From Xiashengella succiniciproducens (GTDB taxonomy: Bacteria; Bacteroidota; Bacteroidia; Bacteroidales; Marinilabiliaceae): a DNA stretch of 64,000 nucleotides. Position 1 is the first letter of the stretch. Each line of letters opens with the position of its first letter. The translations under genes were made by a program, and so were the position numbers. The notes under the pieces were generated by a model. That model searched no databases and was not told the DNA's origin. It saw nothing but the letters and a program-made list of their open reading frames with translations. Shown here one piece after another: positions 1 through 10,189 of this stretch. The stretch is from the NCBI RefSeq assembly GCF_023674465.1, contig NZ_CP098400.1, forward strand, positions 1,888,801 through 1,952,800, written 5' to 3'.

Positions 1-1069
1 GTTTTCTTCAACTTAGCATACATTTGGGGACCTTAGCTGATGGTCTGGGTTCTTTCCCTCTCGGACACGGACCTTAGCACCCATGCCCTCACTCTCGAAA
101 AACATTATCCAGCATTCGGAGTTTGTCAGGATTTGATAGGCGGTGAAGCCCTCGCGTCCTATCAGTAGCTCTACCTCTGGATAACTCTTAATCGAGGCTG
201 CACCTAAATGCATTTCGGGGAGTACGAGCTATTTCCCAGTTTGATTGGCCTTTCACCCCTACCCACAGTTCATCCGAAAACTTTTCAACGTTTACCGGTT
301 CGGTCCTCCATTTCGTGTTACCGAAACTTCAACCTGACCATGGGTAGATCACTAGGTTTCGCGTCTATCCCTGCCAACTTAGCGCCCTTTCAAGACTCGC
401 TTTCGCTTCGGCTCCGTGTCTAACAACACTTAACCTCGCTGGCAAGGTATAACTCGTAGGCTCATTATGCAAAAGGCACGCTGTCACCCCAATAAAGGGC
501 TCCAACAGTTTGTAAGCGCACGGTTTCAGGTACTATTTCACTCCCCTGTTAGGGGTGCTTTTCACCTTTCCCTCACGGTACTGGTTCACTATCGGTCTCT
601 CAGGAGTATTTAGCCTTACCGGATGGTCCCGGCAGATTCACGCAAGATTCCTCGTGTCCCGCGTTACTCAGGATACTGCTCGTAATATCATACTTACGTG
701 TACGGGACTTTAACCCTCTATGATGCAACTTTCCAGATGCTTCCACTTCGTATTAATATTATCTTTATGCAGTCCTACTACCCCAACCCTGCCTAAACAA
801 GATTGGTTTGGGCTATTCCCGCTTCGCTCGCCGCTACTGGGGGAATCACTTTTGTTTTCTTCTCCTCCGCCTACTAAGATGTTTCAGTTCAACGGGTTTG
901 CCTCCTGAATTGCTCCAGGATACCAGGCCTTCAACCTGGTGGGTTGCCCCATTCGGAGATCTGCGGATCACAGGTTATGTGCACCTCCCCGCAGCTTTTC
1001 GCAGCTTGTCGCGTCCTTCTTCGCCTCTGAGAGCCTAGGCATCCGCCGTGCGCCCTTCTTTACTTTCTT
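1..1069 (-). rRNA. 23S ribosomal RNA, 5' portion (runs off left edge)
   Basis: Read on the minus strand, this begins near 1069 with the conserved 23S 5' region: the GGATGCC block lies at 1044-1038, about 25 bases in from the E. coli 5' end. It continues to base 1, so the 3' two thirds of the gene lie outside the window. It is the third gene of an rrn operon (16S, tRNA-Ile, 23S). The exact 5' end is estimated by analogy with E. coli. Open frames over this stretch are artefacts. Confidence 0.95.
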
Positions 1070-1154
1070 TAATGCTTTAGCATTTTTTTCCTCTAGTCTT
1101 TCTCTTGTAATTCAATATGTCAATGATCGTTCTGCACTCTTACTTTGTGCTGTG

Positions 1155-1228
1155 TAGTCCTGCGCAGAGTTGAACTGCGGACCTCTACATTATCAGTGTA
1201 GCGCTCTAACCAACTGAGCTACAGGACT
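1155..1228 (-). tRNA. tRNA-Ile (anticodon GAT)
   Basis: The reverse complement folds as a complete tRNA. The acceptor stem is AGTCCTG/CAGGACT, the D-arm carries AGCTCAGTTGGTTAGAGC, the anticodon stem-loop is CTACA-CTGATAA-TGTAG with GAT, and a T-arm follows with TTCAACT. It sits in the 16S-23S spacer. No tRNA-Ala follows it, although Ile and Ala together are common in bacterial spacers. Confidence 0.95.
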
Positions 1229-1338
1229 GAGTAGTGCTCGGTAGAGCAGTGTTATGATAATGATGCAATACCATAAGAAAAGACATTCAAGCTGATTTCC
1301 TTCGCTTTTTCTCAGGAAGATCTTTACTTAAGCTCTCC

Positions 1339-2866
<1,528 letters not shown>

Positions 2867-3017
2867 ATGAAAAGTTTTTAAAAATATTATCTGGGCTCAA
2901 TTCTAATCTTCCTCAAAGGAATTACGCTTTCCTGTCTTTTCTTTTTAGGTATTGCATCAATATTTTCAAAGATCGTTATTCTATTCACTAAGCGCCTTGC
3001 CATCTGCAAAGCGGGTG

Positions 3018-3048
3018 CAAAAATACGCATTATTCTATCCCCTCCAAA
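3018..3048 (-). promoter_or_regulatory. Probable rrn operon promoter
   Basis: On the minus strand, a -33 element TTTG (3048-3045) is followed after exactly 19 bases by a -7 element TATTTTTG (3025-3018). This is the Bacteroidota sigma-70-type consensus TTTG-N19-TAnnTTTG. It lies about 150 bases upstream of the 16S 5' end, so transcription would start near 3012 and leave a leader of about 145 bases. The match is seen directly; promoter activity is inferred. Confidence 0.7.
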
Positions 3049-3086
3049 TATTTCCTGACTAAATTTTCAAGAAATTTTTGTAGGTT

Positions 3087-3509
3087 TTACTTTTCTTCCT
3101 CTTTCTTAGATAGTTCCTCTCTGTAGGCTGCTACAGTCTCAGCAGTGATAATTCCCTTTTCCTTGAGAAGCTTGTACCAAACAAACACCTTCTTGATGTC
3201 AGATGCATATACTCTGTCCTCATCAAAGTTGGCAACAGCTTCCTTGAAGGCAGCCTTCAAAGTCTTAGGATCTGACTTGGGATCAATATCCATCCCCTTG
3301 TCAAAGATCTCAGCAAATACCAAACCCAGCAGAATATCACCATCAGTGGTATACATTGAAATATCTTCAAGCGCACTGATCTTGGAAGCTCCGAATGCGG
3401 GCAATCTCTTGCCGTCTACCAGAGACTCTACAATAACGCTGTTCTTAGCCTGGGAAACAAGCTTGAAAAGTCCGGAATATCCGGAAATAGCCAAAATATC
3501 CTTCAACAT
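3087..3509 (-). CDS. DUF5606 family protein
   Basis: A 140-residue soluble protein of the DUF5606 family, a Bacteroidota-specific group of unknown function. It starts MLKDILAISGYSGLFKLVSQ. The N-terminal ~60 residues resemble a small beta-rich domain and contain an SVIVESLVDGKRLP stretch. The remainder is helical and ends in a charged tail (KKEEEK). There is no signal peptide or membrane segment. It lies 37 bases downstream of coaE and is probably co-transcribed as the last gene of the nusB-yajC-ybbR-coaE run. The family call comes from recognising the sequence pattern. No biochemical role is known, and none should be inferred from the neighbours alone. Confidence 0.8.
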   Translation of the reverse strand: MLKDILAISGYSGLFKLVSQAKNSVIVESLVDGKRLPAFGASKISALEDISMYTTDGDILLGLVFAEIFDKGMDIDPKSDPKTLKAAFKEAVANFDEDRVYASDIKKVFVWYKLLKEKGIITAETVAAYREELSKKEEEK

Positions 3510-3546
3510 CTTTCTAAAAATTTTTGTGCAAAAATACTATAATACA

Positions 3547-4149
3547 TCAAACTGCAAAAGCTCCTGCTGCCTTTTGCTTAAGCTCACGATATACCTCCAG
3601 CACCTGAGGCACTACAAGCTGCCTTTCATCGGCATGTATCACATAGGTGCTGGCAGCTATCTTTAGTTCATCGTCCCATTGATTTCTCACACGCGCCAGG
3701 ATGGCCTCTTCTGTCAGCCCGTCCCTCTTCATTACTCTCGCCTTGCGTAGTTCAAGCGGAGCCGTTACTGTTATAACTTCGTTCAAGAACCTGTCTCCTC
3801 CGCTTTCAAAAAGGATGGCACTTTCCTTTATAACCAGGTCTCCCTCCTGCTTCTCACACCAGTCAAGAAAATGAAGGTACACCAGGGGGTGTACCTGACT
3901 CTCCAGTTGCTTGAGCAAGTCTTGATCGTTGAAGACGATTCCGGCTACATATTGGCGGTCTAATTTTCCATCCACATAGGCTCGTTCACCAAACAAACTC
4001 TGATATACTTCTATTACATTGGGATCAGAGTCTATAAGCTTCCTGGTCTCAATATCTGCATCATAGACGGGAACACCAAGGCTTCTGAAAACCTTTGCAA
4101 CGGTGCTCTTGCCGCTGCCTATGCCTCCTGTCAGACCAACCTTGTACAT
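3547..4149 (-). CDS. coaE: Dephospho-CoA kinase
   Basis: Catalyses the last step of coenzyme A synthesis: ATP-dependent phosphorylation of the 3'-hydroxyl of dephospho-CoA, in the cytoplasm. The 200-residue protein has the family's normal length. Its N-terminal P-loop is GLTGGIGSGKST (residues 5-16), followed by the VPVYDAD motif with the catalytic-site Asp near residue 31. The start ATG is unambiguous because the P-loop follows at once. It is separated from ybbR by 11 bases and is surely co-transcribed. The C-terminal end (KQKAAGAFAV) shows no truncation. Confidence 0.95.
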   Translation of the reverse strand: MYKVGLTGGIGSGKSTVAKVFRSLGVPVYDADIETRKLIDSDPNVIEVYQSLFGERAYVDGKLDRQYVAGIVFNDQDLLKQLESQVHPLVYLHFLDWCEKQEGDLVIKESAILFESGGDRFLNEVITVTAPLELRKARVMKRDGLTEEAILARVRNQWDDELKIAASTYVIHADERQLVVPQVLEVYRELKQKAAGAFAV

Positions 4150-4160
4150 ATATTTGGATC

Positions 4161-5162
4161 TTACCTGCGTTCTAGTACATATTCGACAAAGAGCGGGTCA
4201 TAATTATAGGTCACTATACCCTTGGGTGTCCTGCTGATTCTTACCCTGAGACGCTTGGGACGCTCAAGCTGCAATACCTCTGTGGCATCTACAATAGCTG
4301 AGAAATCACCGGATGATATCTTGTCAAACTTGCTGAGTCCGGCTCTGAAAGTTAGCTGGACGGAGGTCGGGAATGTTTTAAGTAAAAGGGAGTCGGGCAA
4401 TCCTTCGACGCTGACGGGAACTGAAATGGTTTTTTCACTGAAGCGTTCAACCTTGATGTCGACTACTACCTTACGATGGCTCATATCTATGTTGCTAAGC
4501 CTTTCAAGCTCGACTTCCTTCTCAAAGTCACCTGCAAGCTTTTCAGCAATGAGGGGTTTTATATATATAGCAGAAATAGTATCAATAGCACTCAATGGGC
4601 CACTTACTGTAACCGAATCGGGCCTAAAACCAATATCGTCGGCCAGGATAAACTGTTGCTCAAAGGCAAGTTCGCCTTTGAAGCCTACGGGCACTTTGCG
4701 TGTAGCAAACTGATCAACATGCAGAAAGATAGTATCAGGTTGGAGATCGACAAGGTCCATACCAAGCAACAAGCGGCTACGTATCTCTCCCATCTCAGTA
4801 CGGGAAAGCAAAAATGCCATACTCTTGCCTTCCTTCTGGGTAAGTCTCATATTGGATACATCCAGTTCCAGAGGAACAAAACGGCTGCTGAGCTTTTGGC
4901 GTAGTATGTTGAAACCTGTGGCCTTGACCTTAGCCTCTACCTTCTGGCTGCTTCCGTCGAGTATCACGAGGTTGTCAGGCACATTGACAAAACTGACAGG
5001 ACAACTCAGGCTGGTAACATATTCACCACGAAGGGCGTTGATAAACCAAAACAGGGTCGATAGACACAAAAAACCCAAAAATATGTAAAAGTCCCGGTTG
5101 CCTAAAAGTTTCTTTATCCGTTCTACTAAACCGCTGAATCGTATCTTATCAAAGTATTTCAT
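4161..5162 (-). CDS. YbbR-like (CdaR-type) membrane-anchored protein
   Basis: A YbbR-domain protein. A short cytoplasmic N-terminus is followed by one membrane helix (about residues 25-42, FYIFLGFLCLSTLFWF). A long extracytoplasmic part follows, made of repeated beta-rich YbbR units of about 80 residues. In Firmicutes the homologue CdaR regulates the diadenylate cyclase CdaA; in Bacteroidota the role is not settled. I chose the ATG at 5162 (MKYFDKIRF). An ATG 15 bases upstream lies inside the 3' arm and T-run of the terminator hairpin that ends yajC. It lies directly upstream of coaE, and no diadenylate cyclase gene is adjacent. The family call is firm; the function is inferred. Confidence 0.85.
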   Translation of the reverse strand: MKYFDKIRFSGLVERIKKLLGNRDFYIFLGFLCLSTLFWFINALRGEYVTSLSCPVSFVNVPDNLVILDGSSQKVEAKVKATGFNILRQKLSSRFVPLELDVSNMRLTQKEGKSMAFLLSRTEMGEIRSRLLLGMDLVDLQPDTIFLHVDQFATRKVPVGFKGELAFEQQFILADDIGFRPDSVTVSGPLSAIDTISAIYIKPLIAEKLAGDFEKEVELERLSNIDMSHRKVVVDIKVERFSEKTISVPVSVEGLPDSLLLKTFPTSVQLTFRAGLSKFDKISSGDFSAIVDATEVLQLERPKRLRVRISRTPKGIVTYNYDPLFVEYVLERR

Positions 5163-5165
5163 AAA

Positions 5166-5205
5166 CAAAAAAGCCAATGTTACACAAATGTAAGCATTGG
5201 CTTTT
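5166..5205 (-). terminator. Rho-independent terminator/attenuator between yajC and ybbR
   Basis: On the minus strand, an 11-base-pair stem AAAAGCCAATG / CATTGGCTTTT closes a 15-base loop and runs into TTTTTTGTTT. It sits 20 bases after the yajC stop and touches the ybbR start, so it could end the nusB-yajC transcript or attenuate ybbR-coaE. Confidence 0.75.
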
Positions 5206-5225
5206 AAATATTGAGCTAAAAAAGA

Positions 5226-5540
5226 TTATTTGCGAGGAGCAGCATCAGTCATATCCATGATGATGGCAGCTTTATCAATCTTTATTTCTACGCCGTTGGC
5301 AATTTCAACAATCATGTGGTTGTCCTTCACCTCCACTACTTTTCCATAGATTCCACCAGTGGTAATTACCTTATCACCCTTCTTAAGTGATTCACGATAC
5401 TTACGCAATTCCTTTTGACGCTTCATCTGTGGTCTGATCATAAAGAAGTAGAAAATCACGATGATAGCAACAAAGGGTAATAGGGTTGAAACCATGCTTG
5501 GTTGTTGGGGTGCTGCTGCTTGTAATAAGATACTATACAT
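5226..5540 (-). CDS. yajC: Preprotein translocase subunit YajC
   Basis: Accessory subunit of the Sec-DF-YajC membrane complex that assists SecYEG export. The 104-residue length is typical. A single membrane helix (about residues 18-37) is followed by the hallmark RPQMKRQKE and the KKGDKVITTGGIYGKV motif of the cytoplasmic domain. A Gln/Pro-rich N-terminus precedes the helix, as often in this phylum. It is encoded 61 bases downstream of nusB and followed at once by a strong terminator hairpin. Confidence 0.95.
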   Translation of the reverse strand: MYSILLQAAAPQQPSMVSTLLPFVAIIVIFYFFMIRPQMKRQKELRKYRESLKKGDKVITTGGIYGKVVEVKDNHMIVEIANGVEIKIDKAAIIMDMTDAAPRK

Positions 5541-5601
5541 ACTCTGTCTTAATTGAATTAATAATGTCTAAAAGTAATACTCCGAATCGGTATTCGCAAA
5601 T

Positions 5602-6552
5602 CTAAGATTTTTTTATGCTCTCAAACTCGTCCATCGGGATTTTTCCCTCCTTGGCCAGGTGCTCGACTATCTTGTCGAGTATTCCGTTGATAAAGAGCCC
5701 GCTCTTGGGAGTACTATAGTGTTTGGCAAGTTCAATATATTCATTAAGAGTAACCTTAAGCGGAATATTAAATGATTCCATGACCTCGGTAAGTGCGACC
5801 TGCATTATAACTATGTCCATAAATGCAACGCGTTCGAGGTCCCAGTTGCGTGAAAACTTGTTGATCAGTTCGGTATGCTCCTTTTGACGCTCAATAGTCT
5901 TGCGGAAAAGGTTACTGACAAAGTCCCTGTCCTCTTCATCCTTGAACTCATCCAGTAAAACCTGCTCATACCCTTTGTTTTCCTCAAAACTCTTTAGAGT
6001 TTTGATAACCATACTCACGATAAACTCAGACTCGTCATTCCAGTATATGCTCATTTCTTCAAGAGCAGAATAAAGAGGTTCATACTGGGCAATAACCTTC
6101 TCGACCAACTTAACAATAAATCTTTTCTGATAATCATAATCAAATTGATCTGATTCCATATAATCCCTGTAAAGCTCGGACTCGACTACCTTATTATACA
6201 GGGTATTGATGATAGCTTCGTTATCACCCCATGTAAGGCCCTTCTCCTTACTATAGTCCTGGAGTTGTTGGGAATGAATTAGTTGATCAAGTACTTTATT
6301 GTCTATAAAGCGAGTGTTGGGATTTAGATCTTCTGGCAAAGGCATTTTCTTTTGCTTGCCGATTTGGATCTTATTTACCGCAATGGTGTGGATATCGGTC
6401 AGAAGTAATAAGATCAGATGGTATAACTCGTAAGACTTTGATATGCTATGGAAAAGCTCCTTTTCCATTTCACGTATCGTAGTATCCCCTCTTTGGTTAA
6501 AGCCATATACCATCTGCATCACCTTAACCCTTAACAATCTTCTACTTAGCAT
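5602..6552 (-). CDS. nusB: Transcription antitermination factor NusB (long Bacteroidota form)
   Basis: Binds boxA RNA with NusE/S10 and supports antitermination on rRNA operons. The protein has about 316 residues, roughly twice the E. coli length. The N-terminus is MLSRRLLRVKVMQMVYGF, then a helical extension rich in Asp/Glu/Tyr. The canonical NusB helical domain follows over about the last 130 residues: RNWDLERVAFMDIVIMQVAL, then PLKVTLNEYIELAKHYS and FINGILDKIVEHLA. The long form is usual in Bacteroidota. I chose the ATG at 6552 rather than one 45 bases upstream because homologues begin at the MLSRR motif. It is the first gene of the nusB-yajC-ybbR-coaE cluster. Confidence 0.92.
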   Translation of the reverse strand: MLSRRLLRVKVMQMVYGFNQRGDTTIREMEKELFHSISKSYELYHLILLLLTDIHTIAVNKIQIGKQKKMPLPEDLNPNTRFIDNKVLDQLIHSQQLQDYSKEKGLTWGDNEAIINTLYNKVVESELYRDYMESDQFDYDYQKRFIVKLVEKVIAQYEPLYSALEEMSIYWNDESEFIVSMVIKTLKSFEENKGYEQVLLDEFKDEEDRDFVSNLFRKTIERQKEHTELINKFSRNWDLERVAFMDIVIMQVALTEVMESFNIPLKVTLNEYIELAKHYSTPKSGLFINGILDKIVEHLAKEGKIPMDEFESIKKS

Positions 6553-6803
6553 TACAAAAAGAACTTTTGTTTTAAATTCGCAGCAAAAATAACTCAAATT
6601 TTCTATTGAGAACTATTTTGGCACCAAAACTAACAATTGAAAGCAAATCATTTTCCAATCTAATGAGAAATGATAATATTGCGGTTAAATAATTGAAACA
6701 TTAAAAAAATTTTGTAAATAAACTTTCAGTAATTCAAAAAATAATTACCACATTTGAGTTTTGGAATTCAATAGTGCTTTTTTTTAAAACAAAACAGTTC
6801 GAG

Positions 6804-7178
6804 ATGGAAGGATTTGATAAAAATGCCGAATTTGAAAGGAATGACAGAGACGAGATCTTTTCAAAAGCTGTAAGGGCCGGTAAGAGGACTTATTTCTTTG
6901 ATGTGAAAGCAACCAGGAAGAATGACCTATACCTTACCATAACTGAAAGCAAAAAGAGATTCGAGGATGATGGCCGGTTTCTGTTCGAAAAGCACAAAAT
7001 ATTTTTGTACAAGGAAGACTTTGACAAGTTTGCAGAGGGGTTGAATGAGGCTGTCAATTTTATTAAGAATGCTCAGGCTGAGTATGCAGAAAACAGAGTT
7101 GAAGATGAAGATGAAAGCTTTGAATCTGTAGTAACCAACGAACTGAGCAACCTGGACTTTGAGGATCTTAGCGAATAA
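6804..7178 (+). CDS. PUR-domain (DUF3276) nucleic-acid-binding protein
   Basis: A small PUR-alpha-like protein of the DUF3276 family found in Bacteroidota and spirochaetes, where Borrelia homologues bind DNA/RNA. The 124 residues start MEGFDKNAEFERND. A PUR repeat follows, with the AGKRTYFFDVK strand and the YLTITESKKRF strand, then FLFEKHKIFLYKEDFDKF. An acidic tail closes it (EDEDESFESV, then DFEDLSE). The ATG at 6804 was preferred to one 30 bases upstream because the family begins there. It is a monocistronic gene with its own 250-base upstream region and ends at a shared hairpin facing the next gene. Nucleic-acid binding is from family knowledge. Confidence 0.82.
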   Translation: MEGFDKNAEFERNDRDEIFSKAVRAGKRTYFFDVKATRKNDLYLTITESKKRFEDDGRFLFEKHKIFLYKEDFDKFAEGLNEAVNFIKNAQAEYAENRVEDEDESFESVVTNELSNLDFEDLSE

Positions 7179-7205
7179 CATCCGATAGATCAAATGTGAG
7201 AGAAG

Positions 7206-7231
7206 ATGAGGCTGTCACGCGACAGCCTCAT
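7206..7231. terminator. Bidirectional terminator hairpin between convergent genes
   Basis: A perfect 11-base-pair stem ATGAGGCTGTC / GACAGCCTCAT with loop ACGC, between the convergent PUR-protein and thiamine-binding-type genes. No long T-run follows on either strand, so it is a weaker intrinsic terminator or a hairpin that stops RNA decay. Confidence 0.6.
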
Positions 7232-7237
7232 TGACAC

Positions 7238-7537
7238 TTAGGAGTCGTACTTCTCCATTTTGTCGGAAATAGTTACATTACCTTCTGCCCTACTTTGTAT
7301 TTTAATGTAACACATAAGGCTGTCTGCGCTAGCCTTATAGCATGCGTCTTGCACTTTTTCAACAAGTCTCATCACCTCTTCATAAGGACCCTCAATCACT
7401 GTCTCAAAGGGAGTTACCCTATAATTGAGTCCTGAAGCCGCAATCTCTGCGATTGCTTCATCCACTATTGCATATGGATGTTTGTCCTTGGCCGTTGGCA
7501 GTACCTGAACGGCAATGTTTACAATCTTGTCTTTCAT
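7238..7537 (-). CDS. Thiamine-binding-type protein (MTH1187/YkoF, UPF0045)
   Basis: A 99-residue ferredoxin-like-fold protein of the MTH1187/YqgV family (Thiamine_BP, formerly DUF77). Recognisable stretches are VNIAVQVLPTAK near the start, then YRVTPFETVIEGPYEEV and the helix VMRLVEKVQDACYKA. Relatives bind thiamine or related pyrimidines and form dimers or tetramers. Nothing here confirms a ligand. No thiamine genes or TPP riboswitch are nearby. It is divergent from feoB with 136 bases between, and the two may share control sequences. Confidence 0.8.
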   Translation of the reverse strand: MKDKIVNIAVQVLPTAKDKHPYAIVDEAIAEIAASGLNYRVTPFETVIEGPYEEVMRLVEKVQDACYKASADSLMCYIKIQSRAEGNVTISDKMEKYDS

Positions 7538-7564
7538 CTTACATAGATATTAGTTGGAAAAAAA

Positions 7565-7578
7565 CCCCATAAATGGGG
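7565..7578. promoter_or_regulatory. Short palindrome in the feoB/thiamine-BP divergent region (possible operator)
   Basis: CCCCAT-AA-ATGGGG, a perfect inverted repeat lying directly against the -33 element of the putative feoB promoter. It does not resemble the classical Fur box. Its position suggests an operator, but no known regulator motif matches. Confidence 0.35.
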
Positions 7579-7610
7579 ATTGACCGATATTGTTGCAAAA
7601 GATATTTTTG
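7579..7610 (+). promoter_or_regulatory. Probable feoB promoter
   Basis: ATTG (7579-7582), 20 bases, then TATTTTTG (7603-7610), a near match to the Bacteroidota consensus. It lies 63 bases upstream of the feoB ATG. Confidence 0.55.
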
Positions 7611-7673
7611 CTGCTTATAATCTGGAAAGGGGCCTGACAAATATAGCAATTGCAGGCCAAAATTGAGGTATTG

Positions 7674-10172
7674 ATGACATTAGCTGAGTTACAAAACGGT
7701 CAGGAAGCGGTTATTACAAAGGTAAAGGGCCATGGGGCCTTCCGGAGACGAATAATTGAAATGGGCTTTTTGAGAGGCAAGAAGGTCAGTGTAATCAAAA
7801 ATGCTCCGCTCAATGACCCTATAGAATATCAAATATTAAACTACCTGGTATCGCTGCGTCGTGCAGAAGCTGCCCTAGTTGAAGTTGTTCCTGTCGAGGA
7901 ATACGAGGAAATCAACGGCAGGCAGTTTTATGGCACCGAGCCCAATGGCAATGGACCTGAAAAGCCTGTTAACAACAAAGGCAAGACCATTGAAATAGCC
8001 CTGGTGGGTAACCCCAACTGCGGCAAGACCAGCATATTCAACTTTGCCAGTGGATCAAACGAGAAAGTGGGCAACTACAGCGGTGTGACCGTTGATATCA
8101 AAAAAAGTACCTTTTCGTACAAGGGCTACAGGTTTAACCTCTACGACCTGCCCGGCACTTACTCGCTTTCGGCATACAGTCCCGAGGAAATATACGTGCG
8201 TGAACATATCCGCCTGCAAATGCCGGATATCGTTATCAATGTGGTGGATGCTACCAATATGGAGCGCAACCTCTACCTGACAACCCAGCTAATGCACCTG
8301 GATGTCAAGGTTGTGATGGCTCTCAATATGTTTGACGAGTTCCAGCAACGAGGTGACCAACTTGATTACCGCCACCTGAGCAAGATGCTCGGCATTCCGA
8401 TTATCCCCACCGTAGGATCTAAAGGCAAGGGGCTTACGGCTCTGTTTGACAAGGTAATCAGTGTCTTTGAGGACAGGGCTCACGACTACCGCTCAGTTCG
8501 CGTCAACTTCGGCCAATTTCTCGAAGACAGCATCGGCAAGGTTGACGACTGCATCAAGCAGAATAATGATCTGTCTGTTGAGATACCCCCACGTTATCTA
8601 GCTATCAAACTGCTGGAGCACGACAAGGAATATATCAAGCTGCTTAAAAAGGCAGGTTTTACTGAAATACTGGATCTGGCTGAAAAAGAAAGAGACAGGA
8701 TTGAGGACGAGACACGCGAGGACGCTGAAACCGTCTTTACTGACGCGCGCTACGGCTTTATTGCCGGAGCGCTGAGGGAGACATATAAGGAGAATCCTGT
8801 CATCCGACGCAAGGTCACTGACGCCATAGACAGCGTACTGACACACAAACTTTTCGGTTTCCCCTTCTTTTTCCTGTTCATGTGGGTTATGTTCCAGACT
8901 ACCTTTAGCCTTGGAGCCTATCCCATGACCTGGATAGAAAACGGAGTGGCACTTTTGTCCGGGTATCTTGACAAGGTAATGGTTGAAGGGTCTTTTAAAG
9001 ATTTGCTGATAGACGGTGTTGTGGGAGGTGTAGGTGGTGTGATAGTGTTCCTGCCCAATATCCTGATACTGTTCTTCTTTATCTCCTTTATGGAGGATAC
9101 TGGCTATATGGCCAGAGCTGCCTTTATAATGGACAAGGTGATGCACAAGATAGGGCTACATGGCAAGTCCTTTATACCGCTGGTGATGGGCTTTGGCTGC
9201 AATGTGCCGGCAATAATGGCTACAAGGACTATAGAGGACAGGAACAACCGACTGTTGACAATATTGATCAACCCCTTTATGTCGTGTAGCGCACGACTGC
9301 CGGTATATATACTGTTTATTGCAGCATTCTTTCCGGAGTATCCGGGAACCTTGTTGTTTATCCTCTACGGCACAGGAATCCTCATGGCTGTGCTCATAGC
9401 AAAGTTGTTCAAGCGCTTTATTTTTACAAGAACTGACCAGCCCTTTGTAATGGAGTTGCCACCATACAGAATGCCAACCATGAAGGCTGTCGTGCGCAAT
9501 ATGTGGCATAAGGGACAGCAGTACCTACGCAAGATGGGGGGTGTCATAATGATCGCTTCTATTATTATCTGGTTCCTCGGTTATTACCCAAGGGAAAGCA
9601 GCAACTCTCAGGCAATGGCAACAGAGATCGAGAATATCAATAATCACTATGAATCACGGGTTGCTGACGCTTCAGAGGAGGATCATGCAGATATCCTGGC
9701 AGTTAAGTACAACGAGATAAGTAAACTTGAGGAAAAAATTCACAGAGAGCAGCAGGAAGAAAGTTATATAGGCCGATTGGGTCATGCAATTGAACCATTG
9801 ATTGAGCCTCTTGGTTTTGATTGGAAGATGGGTGTGAGTCTGCTCACCGGAGTTGCCGCCAAGGAGGTGGTTGTAAGCACCATGGCTGTGTTGTACCAGT
9901 CGCCCGATCACGGTGAGGCAGACAACAGTCTGCTGATAAATAATATAAGGAATGAAAAGACTGCTGACGGACAGCCGGTATTTACTCCATTAAAGGCCTT
10001 GTCCTTTATGATGTTTATTCTGGTGTATTTCCCGTGTATTGCAGTAATAGCAGCGATTAGGAAGGAAGCAGGAGCCTGGAAGTGGGCGCTCTTTACGATA
10101 TTTTACACAACGGCTCTGGCGTGGCTTGTGGCATTTGGCGTATATCAAGTCGGAAGCTTGTTGGGGTTTTAA
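7674..10172 (+). CDS. feoB: Ferrous iron transporter, FeoA-FeoB fusion
   Basis: Inner-membrane Fe(II) uptake protein of 832 residues. Residues 1 to about 75 are a FeoA-type SH3-like domain (MTLAELQNGQEAVITKVKG). After a linker comes the cytoplasmic G-protein domain: G1 GNPNCGKTS (about 112-120), switch region VGNYSGVTVD and G3 DLPGTYSLSAYSPEE (near 158). Two Gate regions follow, with FIPLVMGFGCNVPAIMATRT and ALSFMMFILVYFPCIAVIAA among several membrane helices. The FeoA-FeoB fusion is known in Bacteroidales. The ATG at 7674 is chosen for its upstream GAGGT; an in-frame TTG lies 24 bases earlier. It is followed 17 bases later by a small Cys-rich partner gene. A long hydrophilic insert (about residues 650-710) separates the late helices. 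Confidence 0.96.
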   Translation: MTLAELQNGQEAVITKVKGHGAFRRRIIEMGFLRGKKVSVIKNAPLNDPIEYQILNYLVSLRRAEAALVEVVPVEEYEEINGRQFYGTEPNGNGPEKPVNNKGKTIEIALVGNPNCGKTSIFNFASGSNEKVGNYSGVTVDIKKSTFSYKGYRFNLYDLPGTYSLSAYSPEEIYVREHIRLQMPDIVINVVDATNMERNLYLTTQLMHLDVKVVMALNMFDEFQQRGDQLDYRHLSKMLGIPIIPTVGSKGKGLTALFDKVISVFEDRAHDYRSVRVNFGQFLEDSIGKVDDCIKQNNDLSVEIPPRYLAIKLLEHDKEYIKLLKKAGFTEILDLAEKERDRIEDETREDAETVFTDARYGFIAGALRETYKENPVIRRKVTDAIDSVLTHKLFGFPFFFLFMWVMFQTTFSLGAYPMTWIENGVALLSGYLDKVMVEGSFKDLLIDGVVGGVGGVIVFLPNILILFFFISFMEDTGYMARAAFIMDKVMHKIGLHGKSFIPLVMGFGCNVPAIMATRTIEDRNNRLLTILINPFMSCSARLPVYILFIAAFFPEYPGTLLFILYGTGILMAVLIAKLFKRFIFTRTDQPFVMELPPYRMPTMKAVVRNMWHKGQQYLRKMGGVIMIASIIIWFLGYYPRESSNSQAMATEIENINNHYESRVADASEEDHADILAVKYNEISKLEEKIHREQQEESYIGRLGHAIEPLIEPLGFDWKMGVSLLTGVAAKEVVVSTMAVLYQSPDHGEADNSLLINNIRNEKTADGQPVFTPLKALSFMMFILVYFPCIAVIAAIRKEAGAWKWALFTIFYTTALAWLVAFGVYQVGSLLGF

Positions 10173-10189
10173 TAAAAAATGGAGGTATT

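Noticed and set aside
3145-3666. 173-codon open frame antisense to the DUF5606 gene and coaE
   Set aside because: Spans two well-supported minus-strand genes; composition is Ser/Leu-rich as expected for an antisense shadow.
8598-9146. Long open frame antisense to feoB
   Set aside because: A shadow of the strong feoB coding frame, with His/Gln-rich composition and no ribosome site.
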